A stretch of 25,465 nt of DNA from JAAFIP01 sp043778205 (GCA_043778205.1 JAYWGO010000039.1:1-25465); one strand, 5' to 3'; positions 6,812 to 16,332 are shown, counted from the stretch's first letter. Notes: generated by a model not told the origin, from the letters alone. Numbers and translations are program-made.

Positions 6812-8056
6812 ATGTTTAACCGTAACACCCTTATCGAACAAACCGACCCCGAGCTGTTTGCCGCCATTCAAGCTGAAAACGCCCGCCAAGAGCACCATAT
6901 CGAGCTGATTGCCAGCGAAAACTACGCCTCCCCCGCTGTCATGGCGGCGCAAGGCACCCAGCTGACCAACAAATACGCCGAAGGCTACCCAGGCAAGCGC
7001 TACTACGGCGGCTGTGTGAACGTAGATGTGGCTGAGACACTGGCCATCAACCGCGTTAAGCAGCTGTACGGCGCGGACGCAGCCAACGTGCAGCCCCACT
7101 GCGGTGCCAGTGCCAACCAAGCCGTGTTTCTTGCCTTCTTAAAGCCCGGCGACACCATCATGGGCATGAGCTTGGCCGAAGGTGGACATCTTACCCACGG
7201 CATGCCGCTGAACATGAGCGGCAAATGGTTTAACGTAGTGAGCTACGGCCTGAACGAAAAAGAAGAAATCGACTACGACAAAATGGAAGCCCTGGCGCAT
7301 GCGCACAAGCCCAAGCTGATCATTGCCGGTGCCTCCGCCTACGCCTTGCGCATCGACTTTGAGCGTTTTGCCAAAGTAGCCAAGGCGGTAGGTGCCATCT
7401 TTATGGTGGACATGGCCCACTACTCTGGCCTGATCGCGGGCGGCGTGTACCCTAGCCCCGTGCCGTTTGCCGATGTCGTCACCAGCACCACCCACAAAAG
7501 CCTGCGCGGCCCGCGCGGCGGCATTATCTTAATGAAAGCCGAGCACGAAAAAGCCATTAACAGCGCCATTTTCCCCGGCCTGCAGGGCGGCCCACTGATG
7601 CACGTCATAGCCGCCAAAGCCATCGCCTTTAAAGAAGCTTTAGAGCCCAGCTTTAAGCTGTACCAACAGCAGGTCATGAAAAACGCCGTGGTGATTGCCG
7701 AAACCCTGGTGCAACGCGGCCTGCGTATCGTCAGCGGCCGCACCGAAAGCCACCTGATGCTGGTCGACTTGCGCTCCAAAAATATCACCGGCAAAGAGGC
7801 TGAAAACGTGCTGGGCGATGCCTACATGACGATCAACAAAAACGCCATCCCCAACGACCCCGAAAAGCCCATGGTGACCAGCGGCATTCGCATCGGTACC
7901 CCGGCCATGACCACACGCGGCTTTAAAGAAGAAGAAGCCCGCGCCACCGCCCACCTGATAGCCGACGTGCTGGACAATCCGCGCGATGCCGCCAACATTG
8001 AAGCCGTGCGCGCCAAAGTAGTGGCACTGACCAGCCGCTTCCCGGTGTACGGCTGA
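6812..8056 (+). CDS. glyA: Serine hydroxymethyltransferase
   Basis: A cytoplasmic PLP enzyme interconverting serine and glycine while loading tetrahydrofolate to 5,10-methylene-THF, the main source of one-carbon units for purines and thymidylate. It has 414 residues, the usual bacterial length. Signature parts are HHIELIASENY (28-38), LTNKYAEGYPGKRYYGG (51-67), the PLP-binding D200/H203 in VDMAHYSG, and the Schiff-base Lys229 in TSTTHKSLRGPRGG. The start at ATG 6812 follows a modest AGGA about ten bases upstream. A ZTP riboswitch lies in its leader, matching its role in folate metabolism. nrdR follows after 13 bases, suggesting co-transcription. Confidence 0.97.
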   Translation: MFNRNTLIEQTDPELFAAIQAENARQEHHIELIASENYASPAVMAAQGTQLTNKYAEGYPGKRYYGGCVNVDVAETLAINRVKQLYGADAANVQPHCGASANQAVFLAFLKPGDTIMGMSLAEGGHLTHGMPLNMSGKWFNVVSYGLNEKEEIDYDKMEALAHAHKPKLIIAGASAYALRIDFERFAKVAKAVGAIFMVDMAHYSGLIAGGVYPSPVPFADVVTSTTHKSLRGPRGGIILMKAEHEKAINSAIFPGLQGGPLMHVIAAKAIAFKEALEPSFKLYQQQVMKNAVVIAETLVQRGLRIVSGRTESHLMLVDLRSKNITGKEAENVLGDAYMTINKNAIPNDPEKPMVTSGIRIGTPAMTTRGFKEEEARATAHLIADVLDNPRDAANIEAVRAKVVALTSRFPVYG

Positions 8057-8069
8057 ACGCTAACGCCCT

Positions 8070-8519
8070 ATGAAATGCCCTTTTTGCAACCACCTGGACA
8101 CCCAAGTGGTTGAAACGCGCATTTCTGAAGATGCAGGCTTTATCCGCAGGCGCCGCCAGTGCGGTGCCTGCGAAAAGCGCTTTACCACCTACGAGCGCCC
8201 CGAGGTGAACTTCCCAGCGGTGGTTAAAAAAGACGGTCGCCGTATCGACTACCAGCGCGCCAAGCTGCAAGCCAGCTTCAGCCTGGCCCTGCGCAAACGC
8301 CCTGTCAGTATTGAGCAAGTCGACAGTGCCATCGAGCGCATCGAAGAAAAACTCCTCAACCTGGGTGCCCGAGAAATCCCCAGCTCCCGCCTGGGCGAGC
8401 TGGTCATGCGCGAACTGAAAAAACTCGACAAAGTAGCCTATGTGCGTTTTGCCAGCGTGTACCGCAGCTTTGAAGATATTGACGAGTTTCGGGCGCTGGT
8501 GGACGAGGTTCGGCGGTAA
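8070..8519 (+). CDS. nrdR: Transcriptional repressor NrdR
   Basis: A 149-residue zinc-ribbon and ATP-cone repressor of ribonucleotide reductase genes. The zinc ribbon is formed by Cys3, Cys6 (CPFC) and Cys31, Cys34 (CGAC) with RRRRQCGACEKRFTTYER between and after. The ATP-cone domain (about 47-137) starts at FPAVVKKDGRRIDYQRAK, and binds ATP/dATP so the repressor can sense the nucleotide pool. The protein is full length. It follows glyA closely, as in many beta- and gammaproteobacteria. No NrdR box was identified in this window, and its targets are expected elsewhere. Confidence 0.95.
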   Translation: MKCPFCNHLDTQVVETRISEDAGFIRRRRQCGACEKRFTTYERPEVNFPAVVKKDGRRIDYQRAKLQASFSLALRKRPVSIEQVDSAIERIEEKLLNLGAREIPSSRLGELVMRELKKLDKVAYVRFASVYRSFEDIDEFRALVDEVRR

Positions 8520-8521
8520 AA

Positions 8522-8568
8522 ACAGCCCTTTTAGCGCTAATTAACCGGCTGTCTTGGCAAAACTGCCA
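8522..8568 (+). terminator. Two inverted repeats after nrdR, possible weak terminator
   Basis: ACAGCC (8522-8527) can pair with GGCTGT (8547-8552), and TGGCA (8555-8559) with TGCCA (8564-8568) around AAAC. No T tract follows either stem, so factor-independent termination is uncertain. The gap separates nrdR from the pilin cluster. A TATAAA at 8609-8614 near the next start could be a -10 box, but no -35 was found. Confidence 0.3.
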
Positions 8569-8619
8569 CTGGTCTAAATCATCTCTCACAGTAACGCAGA
8601 GTGGTAGACACTTATAAAT

Positions 8620-9255
8620 ATGCAAAATTTTATGAAATTTTTAAAGCTGCACGATCTGGTTTTGCGCAAAAGCACGCCCCAGCGTGGCTTTACCCTCATC
8701 GAGTTGATGGTCACTATTGCGCTGCTCGCCATTTTGTCAACGCTGGCAGTGCCCAGCTTTATGCAGACCATTGCATCCTCACGCTTAACCACCTCTACCA
8801 ACGACCTTTACGCCACTTTGCTGCAAGCGCGCTCTAGCGCTATTAGCAAAGGGCAGCGAGTAACCGTGTGCAAAAGCAATACGGGTACTAATTGCACTAC
8901 AGGCGCAGGTTCTTCATGGAATGACGGTTGGATTACTTTTGTAGACAGCACGCGCACCACGGCTACGCCTTCGGTAGACAGTGGCGAAACCGTGAGTTTT
9001 GTAGCCCAAGCCACCAATGCGGCCATTCTTATAAAAGGCAATACCAATGTGGTCGACTATGTTTCTTTCAGTGCCGACGGGCAATCTAAGCAAATGCTGG
9101 GGGGCTTTCAAACAGGTACTCTTCGCGTTTGCAGCACTTCAACTGCGCTAAAAGATAACCGCAGGGCACGGGATTTGACTATCAACATCTCTGGGCGCGT
9201 GGTCGTTGGCGCTCCAGCCACGGTAGCTAGTGCCACATGTATTGCGCCCACTTGA
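8620..9255 (+). CDS. fimT: Minor pseudopilin, GspH/FimT family
   Basis: A 211-residue class-III-signal protein of the type IV pilus priming complex. The prepilin motif QRG/FTLIELMVTIALLAILSTLAVPSF places PilD cleavage after Gly23, giving mature Phe1 and Glu5, followed by one membrane helix. The C-terminal beta-rich domain with a Cys pair (CTSTALK to SATCIAPT region) fits GspH/FimT. ATG 8620 gives a 23-residue leader; ATG 8632 is also possible. It is the first gene of the minor pilin cluster and overlaps pilV by one base (TGATG). Coding here is more AT-rich than the surrounding housekeeping genes. Confidence 0.85.
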   Translation: MQNFMKFLKLHDLVLRKSTPQRGFTLIELMVTIALLAILSTLAVPSFMQTIASSRLTTSTNDLYATLLQARSSAISKGQRVTVCKSNTGTNCTTGAGSSWNDGWITFVDSTRTTATPSVDSGETVSFVAQATNAAILIKGNTNVVDYVSFSADGQSKQMLGGFQTGTLRVCSTSTALKDNRRARDLTINISGRVVVGAPATVASATCIAPT

Positions 9256-9764
9256 TGATGAGAATGCATATGAGAACCAAACAACTTTCAAAAGCCAATA
9301 ATGCCAAAGGCAAATCCAGGCACAGCGAGAGCGGAGCTACTTTAATTGAAATCTTAGTCACTGTGCTGATCCTTAGTTTCGGCATGCTGGGCATGGCTGC
9401 CCTGCAAACACGTGCTTTGCAAGGCAGCCAAAGCAGCGTTCAGCGTTCACAGGCCATTATGCTAAGCAACTACATCATGGACGCTATGCGTGTAGACCGC
9501 GAAAGCGCCAAGGGCGGCGACTACAACACAGGCGCTAACCCCATCTGCGGCCCTAGTGGTGTGACAGGTGCCACTTTGGCTAAAAACAATATGCGGGACT
9601 GGCTAACCGCTGCCCAACTCGGGTTAGGTGTAGCGAGCGATGCAACCACCTGCGGCTTTATCAGCTGTGACGGTAGCTATGCATGCACCGTGCGCATTCA
9701 GTGGGACGACAGAAAAGCGGGTGGTCTGGCTGAGCAAAAAGTCGAAGTTCGCTCCATACTTTAA
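9255..9764 (+). CDS. pilV: Type IV pilus minor pilin PilV
   Basis: A minor pilin of about 169 residues. A basic leader ends in SESG/ATLIEILVTVLILSFGMLGMAALQTRAL, the PilV-type N-terminal helix with conserved Glu5. The start was set at ATG 9255, which overlaps the fimT stop as TGATG; ATG 9258, 9264 and 9270 in the same frame are equally possible, 9270 giving a more typical leader length. No clear ribosome binding site is present, so translational coupling is likely. PilV works with FimT/FimU, PilW, PilX, PilE and PilY1 to initiate pilus assembly at the inner membrane. Confidence 0.85.
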   Translation: MMRMHMRTKQLSKANNAKGKSRHSESGATLIEILVTVLILSFGMLGMAALQTRALQGSQSSVQRSQAIMLSNYIMDAMRVDRESAKGGDYNTGANPICGPSGVTGATLAKNNMRDWLTAAQLGLGVASDATTCGFISCDGSYACTVRIQWDDRKAGGLAEQKVEVRSIL

Positions 9765-9773
9765 GAGTCAGTT

Positions 9774-10871
9774 ATGAACAGTTTATTTTTTAGCAAACAG
9801 CCTGCACCACTAAAAAAACAAATAGGTTTTACATTGGTAGAGCTATTAGTTGCCATGGTGCTAGGCATTTTCTTGGTAGGTGGTGTTGTCAGCATCTACA
9901 ACTCTACACAGCAAAACTTCAGGGCCAATGAGAATTTAGCCCGTATACAAGAGAGCGCGCGGTTTGCGTTTGAACAGCTTGGCCGCGAAATCCGTGACCA
10001 AGGCAACAACCCCTGCGGTGTCAAAGCAGTTGCCAGTGTAATTCGCAACAGTGGAGCTTTGCCATGGTGGGCCAATTGGGACGGCGGTACGCTGGTAGGC
10101 TACGAAGGAACAACAACGTTTGCGGGTGCAACTTTTGGTACGGCCCTTAACCAACGAGTTTCTGGTACCGATGGACTGGTAGTTTTACGCGCTCGCATGG
10201 AGGACTCCAATTTAAGGGTGATTGAATCGCACTCGGCTGTGACGAATTCATTTGTACTCAAGACCGTTAATACGGCCACTGACCCTGGCCGGGTCTTTTT
10301 GGCTTGCGACAATAATTCCGGTGCACTTTTCCAGGTATTCGCGGCGACCACAAGTTCCCCTAGCAACATTCAATACTCGGCTACAGACCAAAACTGCAGC
10401 GACAAACTCGGCTTGCCACAACCCGCAAATTGCAGTGGTACAACTGCCAAAGTATTCAATGCAGGCGGTTTTGTGGCTGAATACGACCCTGCATTTTGGT
10501 ACATAGGTGTAGGTGCCAACAACTCCAAATCGCTATATCGCACAACGCTTATTCGCCAGTCCAGCTCATTAACGACTACAGAGGCCCGGGAAATGGTGAC
10601 CAATGTACATAATCTTCAGATCGAATACTTGACGCGAAACAATACGTTGGCTATCAATCCTCTCGCTACCTCTTGGGTGAAAGCTGACGACGCAATTTTT
10701 ACAGGCCCAACAACCAATGGCTGGACTAATGCAAATACCAACGAAGTTGTTGCGGTACGCTTAACTTTAACTTTTAAAAGCCCTGATGCTATTGGCAGCG
10801 ATGGCTTACCTCTGCAACGCCAAACCATTTCCGTCATCAGCCTGCGCAACCGTGAGCTTAAAGCATCATGA
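9774..10871 (+). CDS. pilW: Type IV pilus assembly protein PilW
   Basis: A 365-residue large minor pilin. The 18-residue leader ends KKQIG, then FTLVELLVAMVLGIFLVGGVVSIYNS, with Glu5 and a hydrophobic helix. The following region ARIQESARFAFEQLGREIRDQGNNPCG is typical of PilW. The long beta-rich remainder contains paired cysteines. It starts nine bases after pilV and its stop overlaps the pilX start (ATGA 10868-10871), so it is cotranscribed and probably translationally coupled. Confidence 0.88.
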   Translation: MNSLFFSKQPAPLKKQIGFTLVELLVAMVLGIFLVGGVVSIYNSTQQNFRANENLARIQESARFAFEQLGREIRDQGNNPCGVKAVASVIRNSGALPWWANWDGGTLVGYEGTTTFAGATFGTALNQRVSGTDGLVVLRARMEDSNLRVIESHSAVTNSFVLKTVNTATDPGRVFLACDNNSGALFQVFAATTSSPSNIQYSATDQNCSDKLGLPQPANCSGTTAKVFNAGGFVAEYDPAFWYIGVGANNSKSLYRTTLIRQSSSLTTTEAREMVTNVHNLQIEYLTRNNTLAINPLATSWVKADDAIFTGPTTNGWTNANTNEVVAVRLTLTFKSPDAIGSDGLPLQRQTISVISLRNRELKAS

Positions 10872-11419
10872 AAAACCGTTTTATACACCGCAGCCCCAGC
10901 AGACAGTCGAACCAAGGCGTTGTACTGGTTATTTCTCTCATCTTGCTGGTGGTTATGACTTTGTTTGGCCTTACTGCCGTAAAACTGGTGAGCAGCGAAG
11001 AGCGTATGGTAGCTAATACGTATGACCGCACAGTGGCGTTTCAGGCAGCTGAAGCGCAGCTGCGGCTGGCAGAAAAGCAAATTGAAGATGTAAGCCAACC
11101 CAGCCCTGCGGCACTGGCGGCATGCGCTTTGGCTGGCACACCAGCCACTTTAATGACCTGTGGCGCTCCGGCTGCCACCGCTACGCCCCGTTGGCTTGAC
11201 CCCGCCTTTGCAAGCTGGACAGCAGGTACCGTGGTAGGCAGCGGCAGCTTGGCTATTACGCCCGATTATTTTGTTGAATATTTGGGCAACACCTACACCT
11301 GCGGTTTTGACGCAGTGTCCGCCTCTAAAACATGCAAACGCTACAGGGTTACGGTGCGTGCCGCGCCAGGCGCAGGACGCGCTGCGGTTGTTTTGCAATC
11401 CATTTACGCTACTTCCTAA
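10868..11419 (+). CDS. pilX: Type IV pilus assembly protein PilX
   Basis: A 183-residue protein of the PilX family. The N-terminus has SNQGVVLVISLILLVVMTLFGLTAVKL, the hydrophobic helix seen in PilX, then SSEERMVANTYDRTVAFQAAEAQLRLAE, a strongly conserved PilX segment. As in the family, the canonical Glu5 of pilins is absent. Two C-terminal cysteines (TYTCGF and KTCKRY) may form a disulfide. It overlaps pilW by four bases and lies 16 bases ahead of pilY1. Confidence 0.87.
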   Translation: MKNRFIHRSPSRQSNQGVVLVISLILLVVMTLFGLTAVKLVSSEERMVANTYDRTVAFQAAEAQLRLAEKQIEDVSQPSPAALAACALAGTPATLMTCGAPAATATPRWLDPAFASWTAGTVVGSGSLAITPDYFVEYLGNTYTCGFDAVSASKTCKRYRVTVRAAPGAGRAAVVLQSIYATS

Positions 11420-11435
11420 ATAACAGAGGTTCCTA

Positions 11436-14400
11436 ATGAACTCCCTCAAAAACATATTTTCCAGTGCCGTGCGCTGGGGCTTGGTTGCTGCATCGTTTGC
11501 AGCGGCAGTTACCACCCATGCCGAACTCATCATAGGCAAGGTACCGCTGAGCTCACAAGTTACGGCCAAACCTTTAATTATGTTGGCCATGGGCAAAGAC
11601 CACCGTATGTTCTACGAGGCCTATAACGATGCCAGCGATATTGACGGTGATGGCTCTATCGATATTCGTTTCAAACCAGGCTCTCTTGTCCCCTACTCAG
11701 GGTTATTTGACCCCCAACTGTGCTACAGCCATAACGACAAGGCCGATGGCACAGGTTTATTTTCACCCATTGGCGCAGTGGCAGGCTCACTTAGAACCTG
11801 TGCAGGCAGCTGGTCTGGGGACTGGCTTAACTATGTAACCACGGCACGCATCGATGCCTTGCGGGTAGTGCTGTATGGCGGCTACCGCGAGGTGGACAGT
11901 GCCACAGAAACCATTTTGCGCCGCGCCTACATTCCACAGGATGCGCACTCTTGGGCTAAAGAATACACCAGCGAGGCTGTAGACAAGTACAAAATTACCG
12001 ACTACACCCCATTGGCTCAGCCCACAGCTAACAAACGACACTTTTTTGGTAACCTCACCCCCAATGCAGGTGTTAACTGCGCAGTTTTAGACGATTGCAG
12101 TCAAAAGGTGCATCCATGGTTATCTGTAGTGACCGACAGCACCATACGGGTTTGGCAATGGGCATCTAAAGAGCGCCCTGTGCTTGACGGCAGCCACGCA
12201 GGAACGCGAAAAGACCTTACCGTGCGTGTTTCTGTTTGTACCCCAGTGTTTAAGGATCCGGCCAACTGCAAAAAATACGGTACTGGTGCTAGTGCTATCT
12301 ACAAGCCCGTGGGCATTTTGCATGACTTTGGCGAAAACGAATCTGCTTTGTTTGGCCTGATGTCGGGCAGCTACGATAAAAACTTTTCAGGTGGTCGGTT
12401 GCGCAAAGTCATGAGCTCCTTTAAAACAGAAGTTGATGAAAATACCGGGCAATTTACAGCCGCTGCAACTATTGTTAAAACCATTAACAACTTTCGTCTT
12501 AGAGATTTTAACAACGGCCGCACAGACAACACATACCGCGGCGGTTTTGATAACGTAAACCGAATTGCGCTAGAAGGTGAAAGGGTCGACTGGGGTAACC
12601 CTGTTGGCGAGATTATGTACGAAGCGGTGCGCTATTTAGCGGGCAAAGGCGCTGCTACTGGTGCCTACGCCGGAAGCACCACCTTCGACGACGAAGTAGG
12701 TTTACCTTCTGCAGTGTGGGACAAGCCCTATGCTCCATCCAACTCGTCTAACAGTGTGAGTGCAGCCAAAGCGCCTTGGTGTGCGCGGGCCAACATGTTA
12801 ACTATTTCAGACACCAACATTTCCTACGACTCTGACCAGTTACCAGGGGTTTTTTCTGGATTTGGCGCAGGCATTACTGGTGATATCAGTGCCAAAAGCA
12901 TCATTGACGGCAGTGCTACTAGTTTAAACGTGGGGAACGTGGCGCAGTTTATTACGGCAAATCAACTTGGCGTTACGGGCAAAAAGTTTATAGGCCAGTC
13001 TGGCACTGTGATCAGTACAGCACCCTTTCCGCAAGACGTGACATCTTTAAGCAATATCCGAGGGCTTGCACCAGAAGAGCCCACCAAGCAAGGTAGCTAT
13101 TACGCTGCCTCAGTTGCGCATTTTGCGAAAGTGAACGACCTGCAGCCTACCTTGCAAGGCAATCAGACTATTGACAGCTTTTTTGTTGCACTTGCCTCAC
13201 CACTGCCACGCATTGAAGCCAAGCTACCCAATGGCAAGGTCATCACCATAGTGCCGTTTGCAAAATCAGTTGACGGCGGAGGTATTAGCAACACAAAAGG
13301 CTCTTTCCAGCCCACCAACCAAATTGTTGATTTTTATGTTGAAACCATTGCAAACTCAGGCCCATCAGACATAGACAATAGCGTCAACGGTGGGCGTTAC
13401 CAAGCAAAATTCAACATCAATTTTGAAGATGCTGAACAGGGTGCTGACCACGACATGGATGCCATTGTTGAATATACAGTAACTGCTAACGCTGATAGCA
13501 CCTTAGACGTATTACTAAAAGCCACCTATGAAGCCGGCGGTATCAGCCACCGCATGGGTTATGTGATTTCAGGAAGCACTAACGATGGCATTCACCTTGT
13601 GGTTCAAGACGACCTGAGCACTAAGCCTTATTTTTTAAATGTGCCACCGGGCAAGACACCTGGTTACTGTGACGTAACGCCTACACCACCGGCAGATTGC
13701 AATAAACTGCCCAACTCTAAAGAGGCTACATTTAACAGCAGTACAACTAAATTTACACCTAGCGCTGCTTCTGCGGCCACATTCTTAAAAGATCCGATGT
13801 GGTATGCAGCCAAATGGGGTGGTTTTATTGATGCCAATAAAAATGGCAGCCCCGACTTAACATCTGAATGGGACATAGATGGCAATGGCGTACCAGACAC
13901 CTACTTTTTTGTTCAAAATCCCACAAAATTGAGAGAAAATTTAACTAAAGCGTTTAAATCTATTGTGGAAAGAAACGGCAGCTCCAGTAACCTTGCGTCC
14001 AACAGCAGCAGTTTGGACACCAACACCCAAGTTTACCGCGCCAGCTACACAGCAGGTAAATGGTCTGGCGACTTAAAAGCCTACCCCGTTACGGCCAACG
14101 GACTGGGTAGTTTGGAGTCATGGTCTGCCAGAGACTCTGTTCCCGCATGGAACACACGAAAAATCCACATGGGCACGACAGATGCTACCGTAGTAGACAC
14201 GCGGATTACAGCATTTTCTGCACTGCCTTTGGCCAGCCAAACTTTGCTTCAAAATGAAGACATTTACAACTATGTGCGTGGCGATACCAGAAAAGAAATA
14301 GACAAAGGTGGCACCTACCGAGACCGTGATGGTTTGCTGGGTGACTTTATTTCTTCATCGCCTAACTACGATGCAGAAAAAAACATGATTTTCATTGGTG

Positions 14401-15914
14401 CCAACGACGGCATGCTGCATGCATTTGACACCACCAAAGGCACCGAAACTTTTGCAGTTATACCCAGAGAAGTGCTGCCTAAACTTAAAAATTTGGCAGA
14501 TACCGCCTACACCAGCTCACACGAATACTATGTAGATGGCGATGTAGCCTTGGGCTTTAGGTACAGCAGCTTGACCAACGACACAAAGTATATTTACTCT
14601 TTGCTAGGCCGCGGCGGCAAAGGTTTGTTTTCTATCAAGTCAACAGGCGACACCCCTACGATGCTATGGGAATACACCCCGTTAGCTAATGCCAGCGCAG
14701 CGGTCGACAAAGACCTTGGCTTGATGTTAGGGCGGCCAACGTTTGTGCCATTGAACAACGGCAAGGCAGCTTTGATTGCAGGCAATGGCTATAACAGCAC
14801 AGATGGTAAGGCAGTGCTGTATTTATTTATCGTCAACCCCGATGGCACGCTGTTTGAGGTAAAGAAAATAGACACGGGTGTTGGCAGCGACAACGGCCTT
14901 GCGGGCCCTGCTTGGATCGACGAAAACGGTGATGGCATAGCCGACTCGATTTTTGCAGGTGACTTAAAAGGTAATTTGTGGAAATTTGATGTGTCCAGTG
15001 GCTCATCAGCTAGCTGGAACGTAGCGCTTGGTGGCTTACCGCTATTTAAAGCGGTCGACTCATCAGGCAAAGCGCAGCCCATTACCGCTCCGGTGTATGC
15101 TAGGCAAAATAATCTTACGGGCAGTACCAATGCAAGTAAATTCTTTATCTTCTTCGGCACGGGCTCTTATTTTCAGGCTGGCGACCCTTATAACTTAGAT
15201 GTGCAAAGCTGGTATGGCATTATTGACGGCACCACTGCAGTGCCTAGCCGTTCCAACCTGACGCAACGTACCATCAGCAATACGGGCACAGTAGCCGGGG
15301 TTGATGTGCGCGTTTTTAGCCCGCAAACTGTCTCGACAGACATGACGGGCAAGCGCGGTTGGTACATAGACTTGACAGCCTCACCCGCCGTGGGAGAGCG
15401 TATTGTCTCGCGCGCCCAAGTTATCACACTGGCCGCGCCAGTTTTGAAGGTGTCTTCCCTTTACCCTATTACGAACGACGAATGCGTACCTGGCGGAGAC
15501 GGCTATCTGAACTATGTTGACCCATTTACGGGCGGCGGTATCCAGACGGGGTTTATCGACGTTAATAAAGACGGTAAGTTTGACGGTAACGACTCCTTAT
15601 CTGGCAAAGCAGTAGGCAGCGTAAGACTGGGTATTGGCATTCCAACGACATCCATTTTTGTATCAAGTGGTAATGGTTCAGCCAGCTCCGGGGGCTCTGG
15701 CGGTACCTTAGCTTTAACGCCAAACGGCAAGGGCGAGCCAGAGAGACTTTGCGATGGCAATGGCTGTACGGATACCTTAGACCCAGTAGCCAAGTGCAGC
15801 TCTGGCGGTTTAGATATACAAAACGCCAGCGATGGAACAGCCTCCTTGGCTATCAAAGGTTGCCCATCCAACTTCAAGGGCCGTGTATCATGGCGCGAAA
15901 TTTTGAAAGACTAA
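11436..15914 (+). CDS. pilY1: Type IV pilus tip adhesin/assembly factor PilY1
   Basis: A 1492-residue secreted protein. A Sec signal (about 1-29, THA-EL) precedes a long N-terminal region, then SNLASNSSSLDTNTQVYRASYTAGKWSGDLKAYPV, which opens the PilY1 C-terminal beta-propeller (about 860-1490, including FISSSPNYD, FIGANDGMLHAFD and the end motif GRVSWREIL). PilY1 sits at the pilus tip and promotes pilus extension and surface sensing. Five acidic calcium-type loops are visible: D68-IDGDGSID, D799-ANKNGSPD, D813-IDGNGVPD, D1162-ENGDGIAD (the position type known to bind calcium in Pseudomonas PilY1) and D1375-VNKDGKFD. No MIDAS DxSxS of a von Willebrand A domain is seen in the N-terminal half. 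A good AGAGG precedes ATG 11436. Confidence 0.92.
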   Translation: MNSLKNIFSSAVRWGLVAASFAAAVTTHAELIIGKVPLSSQVTAKPLIMLAMGKDHRMFYEAYNDASDIDGDGSIDIRFKPGSLVPYSGLFDPQLCYSHNDKADGTGLFSPIGAVAGSLRTCAGSWSGDWLNYVTTARIDALRVVLYGGYREVDSATETILRRAYIPQDAHSWAKEYTSEAVDKYKITDYTPLAQPTANKRHFFGNLTPNAGVNCAVLDDCSQKVHPWLSVVTDSTIRVWQWASKERPVLDGSHAGTRKDLTVRVSVCTPVFKDPANCKKYGTGASAIYKPVGILHDFGENESALFGLMSGSYDKNFSGGRLRKVMSSFKTEVDENTGQFTAAATIVKTINNFRLRDFNNGRTDNTYRGGFDNVNRIALEGERVDWGNPVGEIMYEAVRYLAGKGAATGAYAGSTTFDDEVGLPSAVWDKPYAPSNSSNSVSAAKAPWCARANMLTISDTNISYDSDQLPGVFSGFGAGITGDISAKSIIDGSATSLNVGNVAQFITANQLGVTGKKFIGQSGTVISTAPFPQDVTSLSNIRGLAPEEPTKQGSYYAASVAHFAKVNDLQPTLQGNQTIDSFFVALASPLPRIEAKLPNGKVITIVPFAKSVDGGGISNTKGSFQPTNQIVDFYVETIANSGPSDIDNSVNGGRYQAKFNINFEDAEQGADHDMDAIVEYTVTANADSTLDVLLKATYEAGGISHRMGYVISGSTNDGIHLVVQDDLSTKPYFLNVPPGKTPGYCDVTPTPPADCNKLPNSKEATFNSSTTKFTPSAASAATFLKDPMWYAAKWGGFIDANKNGSPDLTSEWDIDGNGVPDTYFFVQNPTKLRENLTKAFKSIVERNGSSSNLASNSSSLDTNTQVYRASYTAGKWSGDLKAYPVTANGLGSLESWSARDSVPAWNTRKIHMGTTDATVVDTRITAFSALPLASQTLLQNEDIYNYVRGDTRKEIDKGGTYRDRDGLLGDFISSSPNYDAEKNMIFIGANDGMLHAFDTTKGTETFAVIPREVLPKLKNLADTAYTSSHEYYVDGDVALGFRYSSLTNDTKYIYSLLGRGGKGLFSIKSTGDTPTMLWEYTPLANASAAVDKDLGLMLGRPTFVPLNNGKAALIAGNGYNSTDGKAVLYLFIVNPDGTLFEVKKIDTGVGSDNGLAGPAWIDENGDGIADSIFAGDLKGNLWKFDVSSGSSASWNVALGGLPLFKAVDSSGKAQPITAPVYARQNNLTGSTNASKFFIFFGTGSYFQAGDPYNLDVQSWYGIIDGTTAVPSRSNLTQRTISNTGTVAGVDVRVFSPQTVSTDMTGKRGWYIDLTASPAVGERIVSRAQVITLAAPVLKVSSLYPITNDECVPGGDGYLNYVDPFTGGGIQTGFIDVNKDGKFDGNDSLSGKAVGSVRLGIGIPTTSIFVSSGNGSASSGGSGGTLALTPNGKGEPERLCDGNGCTDTLDPVAKCSSGGLDIQNASDGTASLAIKGCPSNFKGRVSWREILKD

Positions 15915-15915
15915 T

Positions 15916-16326
15916 ATGCAAAACAAAAAATCTATGCGGGGCTTCACGTTGATTGAGGTCATGATTGTGGTAGCAATAGTTGGCATATTGGCAGCTATTG
16001 CTATCCCTAGCTACCAAAACCATATTATTTCAACCCGCCGCTCTGTGGCTGCAGGCTGCGTGCAAGAAATGGCGCAGCAAATGGAACGGCGCTACACCAC
16101 CAGTTTGCAGTACGACAGCACTACTACGTTGCCGGCGCTAGGCTGCACCACCAGCGTGGCTGATTTTTATACTTTTACATTTGCTATAGCGCCTACGACC
16201 CAAGCCTATGGTCTACAAGCTACGCCTTTGGCTGGCCAAGCAAACGATAGCTGCGGTAATTTGACCTTGAATGAAAAAGGCGTAAAGGGAACGTCAGGCT
16301 CTACTGTTGCAAAATGCTGGAAGTAA
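15916..16326 (+). CDS. pilE: Type IV minor pilin PilE
   Basis: A 136-residue pilin with a short 9-residue leader, MRG/FTLIEVMIVVAIVGILAAIAIPSYQNHI, containing Glu5 and the Pro22-type helix kink. The Tyr/Arg segment MAQQMERRYTTSLQYDS and two C-terminal cysteines (SCGNLTL...KCWK) fit the PilE/ComP-like minor pilin family. The start lies one base after the pilY1 stop, so translation is probably coupled. It ends the pilin cluster; its TAA is in the same frame as ribD, which begins after two more codons. Confidence 0.88.
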   Translation: MQNKKSMRGFTLIEVMIVVAIVGILAAIAIPSYQNHIISTRRSVAAGCVQEMAQQMERRYTTSLQYDSTTTLPALGCTTSVADFYTFTFAIAPTTQAYGLQATPLAGQANDSCGNLTLNEKGVKGTSGSTVAKCWK

Positions 16327-16332
16327 GCTTGC

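Noticed and set aside
8830..8845. CTAGCGCTATTAGC in fimT as another repeat copy
   Set aside because: It encodes the ARSSAISKG segment usual in FimT/GspH proteins, so the match is explained by coding.
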